Below are positions 8,476 to 16,071 of a stretch of DNA of 64,000 nt, in pieces. The stretch comes from Thiocystis violascens DSM 198 (GTDB taxonomy: Bacteria > Pseudomonadota > Gammaproteobacteria > Chromatiales > Chromatiaceae). The notes beneath the pieces were generated by a model that was given only the letters and a program-made list of their open reading frames with translations, did no database searches and was not told where the DNA came from. Position numbers and translations under genes: made by a program. Position 1 is the stretch's first letter; each line of letters starts with the position of its first letter. The stretch lies in contig NC_018012.1 in assembly GCF_000227745.2 (NCBI RefSeq), positions 558,001 through 622,000 on the forward strand, read 5' to 3'.

Positions 8476-9174
8476 TTAACCTTGTTTGACCGAATCGATC
8501 CCCTTGTGCGGGATGAAGATCCCGCATCCCATCAGGCGATGGGTGCCAAGTCCGGTTTGCTGGAGCCGGATCGATTCCTCCGCCGTGAGGCTCGCGAGCA
8601 TCAGACTGCGGGTCTGGAGTGGGCCATCCGGCGTGGCGAGTGCCGTGGTTTTGCCGCAGAGCGCCTTGCGTACCTGGATCCCCATCCCGGAGAGGGCGCG
8701 CACGGCGATCTCAAGAAAAACCTGTTCGTCCTGATCCTCGTTCCCGGTCACCACGTAACGGGAGAAGAGGGTGGCATCCTTGCACAACGGCTTGATCTTG
8801 CCGACGCCCACGGTCAGCGGATGACCGTCGAGTTCGAGGCGGGTGCCGGGCAGTTGCGTCAGGATATCGTCGACCCGCGCGCGGGGCGCGCGGATGGTCA
8901 GTTTGGTGCGGCGCGAGAGCATCAGCTCGGAATCGGTACCGTGCGCGGGGCGCTCCCAACCGTTCTGGGATCCGGCGACATGAATGGTGTGCAGCGCCAT
9001 CCCCGGTTCCTCCGCGATCCAGGGCAAGGCCGCCTGGAGCGCAGTGGAGAGAAGATGCGCGTGATCCACCGGAAGGCGCTTGCAATCGATCGCAAAGAGG
9101 ACGTCGACGATGTCGTCGGGAACCTGGATCTCGTCGGGATTTTCGTCTTCGTTCCAGAACATGGTTCGTCTCAT
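8476..9174 (-). CDS. Cas6/Cmx6-like protein (RAMP fold), stand-alone
   Basis: About 232 residues. The order of elements, with an early VDVLFAIDCKRLPVDHAHLL segment, an HTIHVAGSQNGW segment, a middle GHPLTVGVGKIKPL, and a late glycine-rich loop (GLGTHRLMGCGIFIPHKG, about residues 208-225), is what I associate with the Cas6/Cmx6 (type I-MYXAN) family of CRISPR RNA endonucleases. No CRISPR array or other cas gene is present in the window. His residues are available (in SLMLAS-adjacent and GTHRLMG regions) but the active site cannot be assigned. Start choice is uncertain: ATG 9174 or ATG 9162. Its place between a DsrC paralogue and the dsr operon argues for a role outside CRISPR immunity. Confidence 0.62.
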   Translation of the reverse strand: MRRTMFWNEDENPDEIQVPDDIVDVLFAIDCKRLPVDHAHLLSTALQAALPWIAEEPGMALHTIHVAGSQNGWERPAHGTDSELMLSRRTKLTIRAPRARVDDILTQLPGTRLELDGHPLTVGVGKIKPLCKDATLFSRYVVTGNEDQDEQVFLEIAVRALSGMGIQVRKALCGKTTALATPDGPLQTRSLMLASLTAEESIRLQQTGLGTHRLMGCGIFIPHKGIDSVKQG

Positions 9175-9241
9175 GGAAAAAACAGGCGGTGAAAGCGATG
9201 GGCGCTAAACCGAGTCGGGACAATGCGGTGCCGGCCGCGCA

Positions 9242-9961
9242 TTAACCGAACGGCAGGCGCTCCTGCAGCGCTTCGCGGTCGAACCACCAGGCATCCTGGA
9301 CCAGGACATCGACCACATTGCGCAGGCGTACCAGAAATTTCTCCGGTTCCTTGAGTTCCAGTTTCTCCATCCATTGATCCAACTGCTCGCGCGAGTCCAC
9401 GCCGCTGTGGCGGCGGGCGACGTTGCCGAGCAATTGGGTGGAGAAAAACATCAAATCCTCGCGCTGCCGGCCCTGTGCCCGCACATCGGCGAGAAATAGC
9501 GCCGTGGTCGCAGCGACGGCAGCGCCATCGGAATCGTCCGGGGTCTCGTCGATGACATGGCTGAGAAGTTCGATGGTCAACTCGGGGTCGATCGGACAGG
9601 TGACCGCGAGCCAGATCCCTTGCCCGAGGGCGGCGATCGAGTCGGGTTGATTGGCCTGAAAGAGGACATCGCAGGCGTCCGCCGCAAGTTCGAACTGGTC
9701 TCCGGCGATGAAATGATCCAGCGCCGCGCGCCCGAGCGGCCAGGCGTCTTCGCCACGATCCAGGTTGACCAGCGTGCGGGCCATCTGCAGATGCAGGTCG
9801 GCCAGACGATCCAGGGGGGCGCCGGTCCGCTCCAGATGCGTCATCTGTTCGGTCAAGACCTGAAGGTGAGACTCCAGCGCGGCCGCTTCGAGACCCTGGT
9901 TGACGATGGAATCGGCGGCTTGATCGGAGAGACGGGTGGCGAGGAGTTCGAATTGCTTCAT
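9242..9961 (-). CDS. Conserved-looking hypothetical helical protein
   Basis: 239 residues from the ATG at 9961 (MKQFELL). I do not recognise a named family. It is predicted soluble and almost entirely helical, with a TPR-like rhythm (LADLHLQMARTLVNLDRGEDAW, DAWPLGRAALDHFIAGDQF, AADACDVLFQA), a Trp-rich C-terminus (DAWWFDREALQERL) and no membrane segment. An upstream start at 10015 would overlap the preceding small gene more strongly. It is co-directional with, and tightly spaced to, the 63-residue gene upstream and the Cas6-like gene downstream. Confidence 0.7.
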   Translation of the reverse strand: MKQFELLATRLSDQAADSIVNQGLEAAALESHLQVLTEQMTHLERTGAPLDRLADLHLQMARTLVNLDRGEDAWPLGRAALDHFIAGDQFELAADACDVLFQANQPDSIAALGQGIWLAVTCPIDPELTIELLSHVIDETPDDSDGAAVAATTALFLADVRAQGRQREDLMFFSTQLLGNVARRHSGVDSREQLDQWMEKLELKEPEKFLVRLRNVVDVLVQDAWWFDREALQERLPFG

Positions 9962-9983
9962 GAAGGCATGCCCAGGGCCGGGG

Positions 9984-10175
9984 TTAACGGATAAGTCCAC
10001 TGAATGCGGCCTCAAGTCGATCTTCCCAGTTCTCGGGCGTGTCGGGGTAGGGAGGTTTCACGTCCATGCGGAAAAAGCGCTCGCCGTCGCGGGCAATGGC
10101 CTGCACGAGCGGGATGAGTTCGTCGAAGGACTCGATGCCTTGATTGGCGACCAGGATTTCGCTGAGCTTTAGCAT
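9984..10175 (-). CDS. Small conserved-looking protein of 63 residues
   Basis: Starts at ATG 10175 with TAGGAGAGGTGACG just upstream, a strong ribosome binding site. The sequence is acidic, with an N-terminal helix (LSEILVANQGIESFDELIPLVQAIA) and a distinctive motif FFRMDVKPPYPDTPENWEDRL that looks under selection. No membrane segment. Function unknown. It is the first gene of the leftward set (63-residue, 239-residue, Cas6-like, RspA-like) divergent from dsrA. Confidence 0.72.
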   Translation of the reverse strand: MLKLSEILVANQGIESFDELIPLVQAIARDGERFFRMDVKPPYPDTPENWEDRLEAAFSGLIR

Positions 10176-10228
10176 GATTGACCGTCACCTCTCCTACTCG
10201 TGATGTTGATGATTCAAAATAAACGCCG

Positions 10229-10819
10229 TCACCAGTCGGTCGGATCGAGGTTGGTGGGGGCGGGGTCATTGTTCGGCGACATGCGTGCCGGTTGCGTGTC
10301 TGGCGCACAGGCGATCCGGTCGAGATAGCGCACTCGATAGAGCAGGCGGCGTTCGGTTGCATGTCTGTCTTCGGTGAATTCTGAGCGATTATGTAAGACG
10401 TTGTGTGCGATCACGCCTTCGCCAGATTGCATCCTTCAGTTGAATGTGAAGTCCTCCGCTTGCGAAAACAACTGCTCGAACGCCTGTCTCGCGGCATCGG
10501 TCGCGGGTGGATCGCGCCAGCGCACGTTGCGTCCGCGAGCCGAATATCGCAGACGCAGGCGGCCCCGCCGAACCGAGAAGACGGGGCCGACGCTGTCGGG
10601 GCGAATCGCCCTGCCGTCCTGGAGATTGGCCGGAATGACGAGCACCTCGGGGTGGTCCAGCGCCTCGATATGTCGGGGGCACTGGTCACGCAGCAGGAGA
10701 TGGGCGATCTCGTGATCGGGCCTCCTGGTATATAAGAAGGCGGTTATATTAGTGAACGTTGACTTGCCCGTCATCGGGCTGTAGCATCCGCGCATTCCAA
10801 ATACAAGGCGTGACGACAC
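10229..10819 (-). pseudogene. TauD/TfdA-type Fe(II)/2-oxoglutarate dioxygenase, C-terminal half with in-frame stop
   Basis: Two pieces lie in the same frame, separated only by a TGA at 10436-10438. The upstream piece contains PDHEIAHLLLRDQ, HPEVLVIPANLQDG, VGPVFSV, RLRLRYSARGRNVRW; the downstream piece continues GEGVIAHNVLHNRSEF and LLYRVRYLDRI, matching the distal His and Arg region of this dioxygenase family. The family consensus across the break suggests an Arg codon CGA turned into TGA. The N-terminal half with the HxD iron ligands is missing from this frame; possible traces (HFIVECDYTDES, WEGRRPLAYPFRDM) lie in another frame up to about 11050. It is probably dead, unless the stop is a sequencing error. 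Confidence 0.65.
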
Positions 10820-11150
10820 AAGTGGGGGGACACCTACGTCGGCGTCTGAGGGTTAATCCGCCTGAATCGCGATCCATCGAAAGAGCCATATCCCGAAAGG
10901 GATAGGCGAGCGGCCGGCGGCCCTCCCAATCGTGGAATAGGCGACTGCCGGATTCATCGGTATAGTCGCACTCGACGATGAAATGATCGGTAGGGAATGA
11001 TCGCCGCTTCGATAAAGCGATCACTCTGCATCCTGAAGAATAACGTGACGTGATGCATCGACGTGTTGCCCCGGTTCGCCCGCCGCGGCGCGATTTTGCA
11101 CGCGAATTCAATCCTCCCTTTCCTGGTTAATTGATAGGAGAGAACGCGCA
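10820..11150. promoter_or_regulatory. dsr operon upstream region
   Basis: About 330 bases before dsrA. The dsr promoter must lie here, since the neighbouring genes point away. I see no clear sigma-70 pair or palindromic operator. Part of the stretch (about 10860-11110, minus strand) reads as protein-like sequence in a frame different from the dioxygenase fragment, so the promoter may be set in the decayed 5' part of that gene. TAGGAGAG ten bases before the dsrA ATG is a good ribosome binding site. Confidence 0.5.
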
Positions 11151-12404
11151 ATGGCTATCGATAAGCACATTACCCCGATGCTCGACCAGCTTGAGACCGG
11201 TCCCTGGCCGAGTTTCATTTCGGGCATTAAACGTCTGCGTGACCAGCATCCGGAAGCGCGCATCAACGAGATGACCAATGATCTGCTCGGTCAACTCGAA
11301 CACTCCTATGAAACCCGCAAGGGCTATTGGAAAGGCGGCACGATCTCGGTCTTCGGGTATGGCGGCGGCATTATTCCGCGCTTCTCCGAAGTCGGTCAGG
11401 CGTTCCCGAAATCCAAGGAATTCCATACCATGCGGGTGCAGCCGCCGGCAGGGAATCACTATACGACCGCGATGCTGCGTCAATTGGCGGATAGCTGGGA
11501 AAAGCATGGCTCCGGCCTGGTGACCTTTCACGGTCAGACCGGCAACATCATGTTCATCGGCGCGGATAGCACCAGCATTCAGCCTTTCTTCGACGAAATC
11601 AACGATTACGGTTGGGATCTCGGCGGCGCCGGTCCCTGCGTGCGCACCGCGATGTCCTGCGTCGGCGCGGCACGCTGCGAGATGTCCTGCACCAATGAGT
11701 TGAAAGCCCATCGCCTGCTCGTCAACAACTTTGTCGATGACGTGCATCGCCCGGCGCTTCCCTACAAATTCAAGTTCAAGGTCTCCGGTTGCGCCAACGA
11801 CTGCCAGAATGCGATCGAGCGTTCGGACTTCGCGGTGATCGGCACCTGGCGCGACGACATGAAAGTCGATCAGGCCGAGGTCAAGAACTATATCGCCGAC
11901 AAGGGCCGTCAGTATTACATCGATAACGTGATCACGCGCTGTCCGACCCAGGCGCTGGCGCTCAATGACGACAATACGCTTGCGGTCAATAACCGCGACT
12001 GCGTGCGCTGCATGCACTGTCTCAATGTCATGCCGAAGGCGCTGCATCCGGGCGACGACAAGGGCGTGACCATTCTGATCGGCGGCAAGCGCACCCTGAA
12101 GATCGGCGACTTGATGGGGACCGTGCTGGTTCCCTTCAAGAAGCTGGAGACCGAGGAAGACTATGAGTCCATGGTCGAGCTGGCCGGAACCATCATCGAC
12201 TTCTGGGCTGAAAATGGCCTGGAACATGAACGCTGCGGCGAGATGATCGAGCGGATCGGGCTGGCGAACTTCCTCGAAGGGATCGAGGTCGACCCGGATC
12301 CGAACATGCTCAGTCACCCGCGCCAGAGTTCCTATATCCGCATGGACGGTTGGGACGAAGCGGCGGAAGCGTGGTTCGAGCGTCAAGCCGAGGCTGGCAA
12401 GTAA
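11151..12404 (+). CDS. dsrA: Reverse-type dissimilatory sulfite reductase, alpha subunit
   Basis: 417 residues. DsrA pairs with DsrB in a siroheme amide and [4Fe-4S] enzyme which in this group works oxidatively, turning DsrC-bound sulfur into sulfite in the cytoplasm. The siroheme/Fe-S ligands are visible as Cx5C (CVGAARC, about residue 170) and CxxxC (CANDC, about 214). A ferredoxin-like insert follows with NRDCVRCMHCLNVMPKAL. The first residues (MAIDKHITPMLDQLETGPWP) match the sulfur-oxidiser type. A strong ribosome binding site precedes the ATG. First gene of the dsr operon. Confidence 0.97.
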   Translation: MAIDKHITPMLDQLETGPWPSFISGIKRLRDQHPEARINEMTNDLLGQLEHSYETRKGYWKGGTISVFGYGGGIIPRFSEVGQAFPKSKEFHTMRVQPPAGNHYTTAMLRQLADSWEKHGSGLVTFHGQTGNIMFIGADSTSIQPFFDEINDYGWDLGGAGPCVRTAMSCVGAARCEMSCTNELKAHRLLVNNFVDDVHRPALPYKFKFKVSGCANDCQNAIERSDFAVIGTWRDDMKVDQAEVKNYIADKGRQYYIDNVITRCPTQALALNDDNTLAVNNRDCVRCMHCLNVMPKALHPGDDKGVTILIGGKRTLKIGDLMGTVLVPFKKLETEEDYESMVELAGTIIDFWAENGLEHERCGEMIERIGLANFLEGIEVDPDPNMLSHPRQSSYIRMDGWDEAAEAWFERQAEAGK

Positions 12405-12510
12405 TTCGGTCTGGTCCGTTGGCGGCTGACGCTGATCAGTCCGCCTCGGGCCGAGCGATCCGATCCTGACGACCATATTCAAATTTCGACAGAAAACTGG
12501 AGGACAGGCA

Positions 12511-13581
12511 ATGGCGGACATGCGCGAGCCGATCGAATCTGGCTGCCCCGATCCCTGGCAGTATCTGCATCCCACGATGCGCAAGAACTTCGGGCAGTGG
12601 AAATATCACGAACATCCGCGCCCCGGCGTGCTGTTGCATGTCGCCTACAGCGGCGACAAGATCTGGACGGTCAAGGCCGGCACCCAGCGCATCCTGGATG
12701 TCTTCACCCTGCGCAAGCTGTGCGATATCGGCGATCAGTTCGCCGATGGGTATGTCCATTTCACCCTGCGCTCGAACATCGAGTACATGGTCAATGACGA
12801 GACCAAGGTTCAGCCGCTGATCGACGCGCTCGAAGGCGCCGGTTTCGTGGTCGGCGGCACCCAGAACTCGGTGGCGATGATCTCCCACACCCAGGGCTGG
12901 CTGCATTGCGACATCCCCGGCACCGACGCCTCCGGCGTGGTGAAGTCGATGATGGACGAACTCATCGACGAGTTCCGCAACGCCAACATGCCCAACCGCG
13001 TGCACATCACCACCTCCTGCTGCCAGATCAACTGCGGCGGTCAGGGCGATATCGCGATCAACATCCAGCACACCAAGCCGCCGAAGATCAACCACGATCT
13101 GGTCGCCAACGTCTGCGAACGCCCCTCGGTCGTCGCGCGCTGCCCGGTCGCGGCCATCCGTCCGGCCATGGTCAACGGCAAGCCCTCGCTGGAAGTCGAC
13201 GAGCGCAAGTGTATCTGCTGCGGCGCCTGCTATCCGCCCTGTCCGCCCATGCAGATCAATGACGCCGAGCACTCCAAGCTGGCGATCTGGGTCGGTGGCA
13301 ATCACTCCAACGCTCGCGGCAAGCCGACCTTCCAGAAGCTGGTCGCCGCCGGCATTCCGAACAACCCGCCGCGCTGGCCGGAAGCCACCGCCATCGTCAA
13401 GCGCATTCTCAAGGCGTACAAGGAAGGCGCGCGCGATTGGGAGCGGGTCAACGAGTGGATCGAGCGTATCGGCTGGCCGCGCTTCTTCGAGGAAGTCGAG
13501 CTGCCGTTCACCAAGTATCACATCGATACCTGGCGCGGCGCGCGGGCGAGCTTCAACAGCTCCACCTATATCCGTTTTTAA
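12511..13581 (+). CDS. dsrB: Reverse-type dissimilatory sulfite reductase, beta subunit
   Basis: 356 residues. It forms the alpha2beta2 enzyme with DsrA and carries the catalytically active siroheme. Visible: the cofactor-binding cysteines in TTSCCQINCGGQGD, and a ferredoxin domain with CPVAAIRP and ERKCICCGACYPPCPPM. CTGGAGGACAGGCA precedes the ATG. The 106-base gap after dsrA holds no obvious terminator, so the two are co-transcribed. Confidence 0.97.
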   Translation: MADMREPIESGCPDPWQYLHPTMRKNFGQWKYHEHPRPGVLLHVAYSGDKIWTVKAGTQRILDVFTLRKLCDIGDQFADGYVHFTLRSNIEYMVNDETKVQPLIDALEGAGFVVGGTQNSVAMISHTQGWLHCDIPGTDASGVVKSMMDELIDEFRNANMPNRVHITTSCCQINCGGQGDIAINIQHTKPPKINHDLVANVCERPSVVARCPVAAIRPAMVNGKPSLEVDERKCICCGACYPPCPPMQINDAEHSKLAIWVGGNHSNARGKPTFQKLVAAGIPNNPPRWPEATAIVKRILKAYKEGARDWERVNEWIERIGWPRFFEEVELPFTKYHIDTWRGARASFNSSTYIRF

Positions 13582-13653
13582 ACTGGAATCGCCTGGGGTG
13601 TCGGGGTTGTCTATGTCCCCGGCCTCTAGGCGGGAGAGGTTCCAGGGTCTTCG

Positions 13654-13670
13654 ACTGACAACTGACAACT
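13654..13670. repeat. Short heptanucleotide repeat, (ACTGACA)2 plus ACT
   Basis: Two perfect copies of ACTGACA and three bases of a third lie in the dsrB-dsrE gap, just before the ribosome binding site of dsrE. The unit length is the same as at 6297, 7859 and 26268, though the unit sequence differs. Confidence 0.7.
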
Positions 13671-13685
13671 CTTTATGAGGTCGAC

Positions 13686-14078
13686 ATGAAGTTTGCGCTT
13701 CAGATCAACGAGGGGCCCTACCAGCACCAGGCGTCCGACTCGGCCTATCAGTTCGCCAAAGCGGCGCTGGAAAAAGGACACGAGATCTTTCGAGTCTTTT
13801 TCTATCACGACGGGGTCAATAACTCGACGCGTCTGACGACGCCCCCCCAGGATGATCGTCATATCGTCAATCGCTGGGCCGAGCTGGCCGAGCAGTACGA
13901 TCTCGACATGGTCGTCTGCGTCGCCGCCGCCCAACGTCGTGGGATCGTGGACGAGGGCGAGGCGAGCCGCAACGGTAAGGACGCCACCAACATCCATCCC
14001 AAGTTCCGCATCTCGGGACTCGGGCAATTGGTCGAGGCGGCGATCCAGGCCGACCGTCTCGTCGTCTTCGGCGATTAA
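13686..14078 (+). CDS. dsrE: Sulfurtransferase DsrE, catalytic subunit of DsrEFH
   Basis: 130 residues. DsrE, DsrF and DsrH form a cytoplasmic alpha2beta2gamma2 complex, related to TusBCD, that accepts sulfur from upstream carriers and gives it to DsrC. The active cysteine expected at position 78 is present (DLDMVVCVAAAQRRG). Presence of dsrEFH is diagnostic of sulfur oxidisers rather than sulfate reducers. TTTATGAGGTCGAC before the ATG gives a moderate ribosome binding site. The next gene, dsrF, follows after 12 bases. Confidence 0.96.
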   Translation: MKFALQINEGPYQHQASDSAYQFAKAALEKGHEIFRVFFYHDGVNNSTRLTTPPQDDRHIVNRWAELAEQYDLDMVVCVAAAQRRGIVDEGEASRNGKDATNIHPKFRISGLGQLVEAAIQADRLVVFGD

Positions 14079-14090
14079 GGGGATCCAGAC

Positions 14091-14501
14091 ATGTCGGAAG
14101 TCGTGAAGAAATTCATGTACCTCAACCGCAAGGCCCCCTACGGCACGATTTACGCCTGGGAGGCCCTGGAAGTGGTGCTGATCGGTGCCGCTTTCGATCA
14201 GGACGTGAGCGTCATGTTCCTTGATGACGGGGTCTATCAGCTCACCAAGGGCCAGGACACCAAGGGAATCGGGATGAAGAACTTCTCCCCGACCTTCCGT
14301 ACCCTGGGCGACTACGAGGTCAAGAAGGTCTATGTGGATCGCGCGTCCATGGAGTCGCGCGGGCTCACTCAGGAGGATCTGGTCGAGATCGCCTGGGAGG
14401 ATTTCGAGACCGAGGAAGAGATCGACAACATCGTCGAGGTGATCGATTCGGCTCGCGTCAGCGAACTGATGAACGAATCCGATGCGATCTTCAGCTTCTG
14501 A
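14091..14501 (+). CDS. dsrF: Sulfurtransferase complex subunit DsrF
   Basis: 136 residues, TusC-like DsrE/F fold. It opens SEVVKKFMYLNRKAPYGT and has GAAFDQDVSVMFLDDGVYQL, typical of DsrF. It contains no cysteine in the segment that is catalytic in DsrE, consistent with its structural role in the DsrEFH hexamer. Tightly spaced between dsrE and dsrH. Confidence 0.95.
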   Translation: MSEVVKKFMYLNRKAPYGTIYAWEALEVVLIGAAFDQDVSVMFLDDGVYQLTKGQDTKGIGMKNFSPTFRTLGDYEVKKVYVDRASMESRGLTQEDLVEIAWEDFETEEEIDNIVEVIDSARVSELMNESDAIFSF

Positions 14502-14528
14502 TCCTCAGTTTCAGAGGGAGTGACTCGA

Positions 14529-14837
14529 ATGGCCATTCTGCATACCGTTAATAAATCACCCTTCGAGCGGAATTCGTTAGAATCCTGCCTGAGGTTTGCC
14601 ACCGATGGCGCCGCCGTCCTGCTGTTCGAGGATGGCATCTACGCGGCGCTGTCGGGAACCAGCGTGGAGGCCCAGGTGGCCGGCGCGCTCGACAAACTGA
14701 ACATCCATGTGCTCGGACCCGATCTGAAGGCGCGGGGTTTTTCCGAGGAGCGCGTGATCGCTGGGATCAGTGTCGTGGACTATGCGGGTTTCGTGGATCT
14801 CACCGCAGAACACGACACGGTTCAAGCCTGGTTGTAG
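14529..14837 (+). CDS. dsrH: Sulfurtransferase complex subunit DsrH
   Basis: 102 residues from the ATG at 14529, which has GAGGGAG upstream; a GTG nine bases earlier is less likely because known DsrH proteins start MAILHTVNKSP. The conserved Cys20 (NSLESC) is present, and the chain ends DTVQAWL as in the family (TusB-like). It completes the DsrEFH complex that docks on DsrC. Confidence 0.95.
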   Translation: MAILHTVNKSPFERNSLESCLRFATDGAAVLLFEDGIYAALSGTSVEAQVAGALDKLNIHVLGPDLKARGFSEERVIAGISVVDYAGFVDLTAEHDTVQAWL

Positions 14838-14875
14838 TTTTCGTTTTTTGCCGAAATCAATAGAGGAATAGCGCA

Positions 14876-15214
14876 ATGTCAGACACGATCGAGGTTGACG
14901 GCAAGCAATATGCCGTGGACGAAGAAGGCTATCTGGCCAACCTGAACGAGTGGGTGCCCGGAATTGCTGGCGTCATGGCCAAGCAGGACAACCTGGAACT
15001 CACCGACGAGCATTGGGACATCATCAACTTCCTGCGCGAATACTACGAGGAATATCAGATTGCCCCCGCCGTGCGCGTCCTGACCAAGGCCGTCGGCAAG
15101 AAGCTGGGCAAGGAGAAGGGCAACAGCAAGTATCTCTACAGTCTGTTCCCTTACGGACCCGCCAAGCAGGCGTGCCGTTTCGCGGGCCTTCCCAAGCCGA
15201 CCGGCTGCGTCTAA
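14876..15214 (+). CDS. dsrC: Sulfur carrier protein DsrC
   Basis: 112 residues. DsrC is the substrate carrier of the pathway: its two C-terminal cysteines, here Cys100 (KQACRF) and Cys111 (penultimate, TGCV), pass sulfur from DsrEFH to DsrAB and are reset by DsrK of the membrane complex. Both are intact, in contrast to the paralogue at 8002. AGAGGAATAGCGCA precedes the ATG. The 70-base gap after it contains a hairpin, which fits the separate and higher expression reported for dsrC in related bacteria. Confidence 0.97.
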   Translation: MSDTIEVDGKQYAVDEEGYLANLNEWVPGIAGVMAKQDNLELTDEHWDIINFLREYYEEYQIAPAVRVLTKAVGKKLGKEKGNSKYLYSLFPYGPAKQACRFAGLPKPTGCV

Positions 15215-15226
15215 GGCAGCGGTTCT

Positions 15227-15250
15227 CCGGGGAGCCATCGGGTTCCCCGG
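15227..15250 (+). promoter_or_regulatory. Intercistronic hairpin between dsrC and dsrM
   Basis: CCGGGGA at 15227-15233 pairs with TCCCCGG at 15244-15250. It is followed by ACCTTATTTT, only a weak U-tract. It may act as a partial terminator or as a 3' stabiliser raising dsrC message over the downstream genes. Confidence 0.55.
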
Positions 15251-15283
15251 ACCTTATTTTCGATCCACCGAGGTAGCGGAGAC

Positions 15284-16015
15284 ATGGCGTTTCTGACGAA
15301 TTTCTACGTCTTCCTGTTCTATTTTGCCGCTCTGGTTCTCGTCACCGGCCTGATCTTCAAGATCGCGCAGTACACGATGACCCCCGCGCCCTTGAAGATC
15401 CCGACGACGCCGGCGCCGACCACGACCCACGGCGTGGTCTTGCGGATGACGCGCGAAGTCGTCCTGTTCGAGAGCCTGTTTCGGGGCAACAAATGGACCT
15501 GGATCTTCGGTTGGATGTTTCACTTCGGACTGTTGCTGGTCACGCTGCGGCACCTGCGCTATTTCATGGAACCGGTCTGGTTCCCGATTCAGCTCGTGCA
15601 GCCCTTCGGCATCTACGGCGGCATGGCCATGATCGTGGGCCTCGGCGGTCTCTGGGCGCGCCGTTTTCTGGTCGACCGCGTGCGTTACATTTCATCGCCC
15701 TCCGATCACCTGATTCTTGCGCTCCTGATTCTGATCGGTTGTAGCGGCCTGCTGATGAAATTCGTGTTCCATACCGACGTGGTGGAAATCAAGGCCTTCT
15801 TCCTGGGGCTCTATTCCTACGATATCCAGCCGCTCCCGGCCGATCCGTTGCTGTTATTGCATCTCTTCCTGGTCGCGGTGCTGATGATCGTGTTCCCGTA
15901 CAGCAAGCTTCTGCACGCCCCCGGCCTCTTTTTCAGTCCGACCCGCAACCAGGCCGACAACCCGCGCGAGGTTCGTCATCTCGCGCCCTGGGCAAAACAA
16001 CTCGAACAAAAATGA
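15284..16015 (+). CDS. dsrM: DsrM, membrane b-type cytochrome of the DsrMKJOP complex
   Basis: 243 residues, NarI-like. About five membrane segments are visible (FYVFLFYFAALVLVTGLIF, the segment around FGWMFHFGLLLVTLRHL, IYGGMAMIVGLGGLW, DHLILALLILIGCSGLLM, PLLLLHLFLVAVLMIVFPY), with histidines placed to hold haem b (FHFG, LRHL, LLHLF, KLLHAPG). It forms the quinone-side membrane module that works with DsrK. Starts at ATG 15284 after CGAGGTAGCGGAGAC. Confidence 0.95.
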   Translation: MAFLTNFYVFLFYFAALVLVTGLIFKIAQYTMTPAPLKIPTTPAPTTTHGVVLRMTREVVLFESLFRGNKWTWIFGWMFHFGLLLVTLRHLRYFMEPVWFPIQLVQPFGIYGGMAMIVGLGGLWARRFLVDRVRYISSPSDHLILALLILIGCSGLLMKFVFHTDVVEIKAFFLGLYSYDIQPLPADPLLLLHLFLVAVLMIVFPYSKLLHAPGLFFSPTRNQADNPREVRHLAPWAKQLEQK

Positions 16016-16071
16016 GTCCAACGCGAGACCCCCAGCGCGCCCAAGGCGTCGCTTGCATACGAGGTTGATCC

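Noticed and set aside
8476..9174. Part of an active CRISPR-Cas locus
   Set aside because: No direct repeats with spacers and no other cas gene occur in the window.
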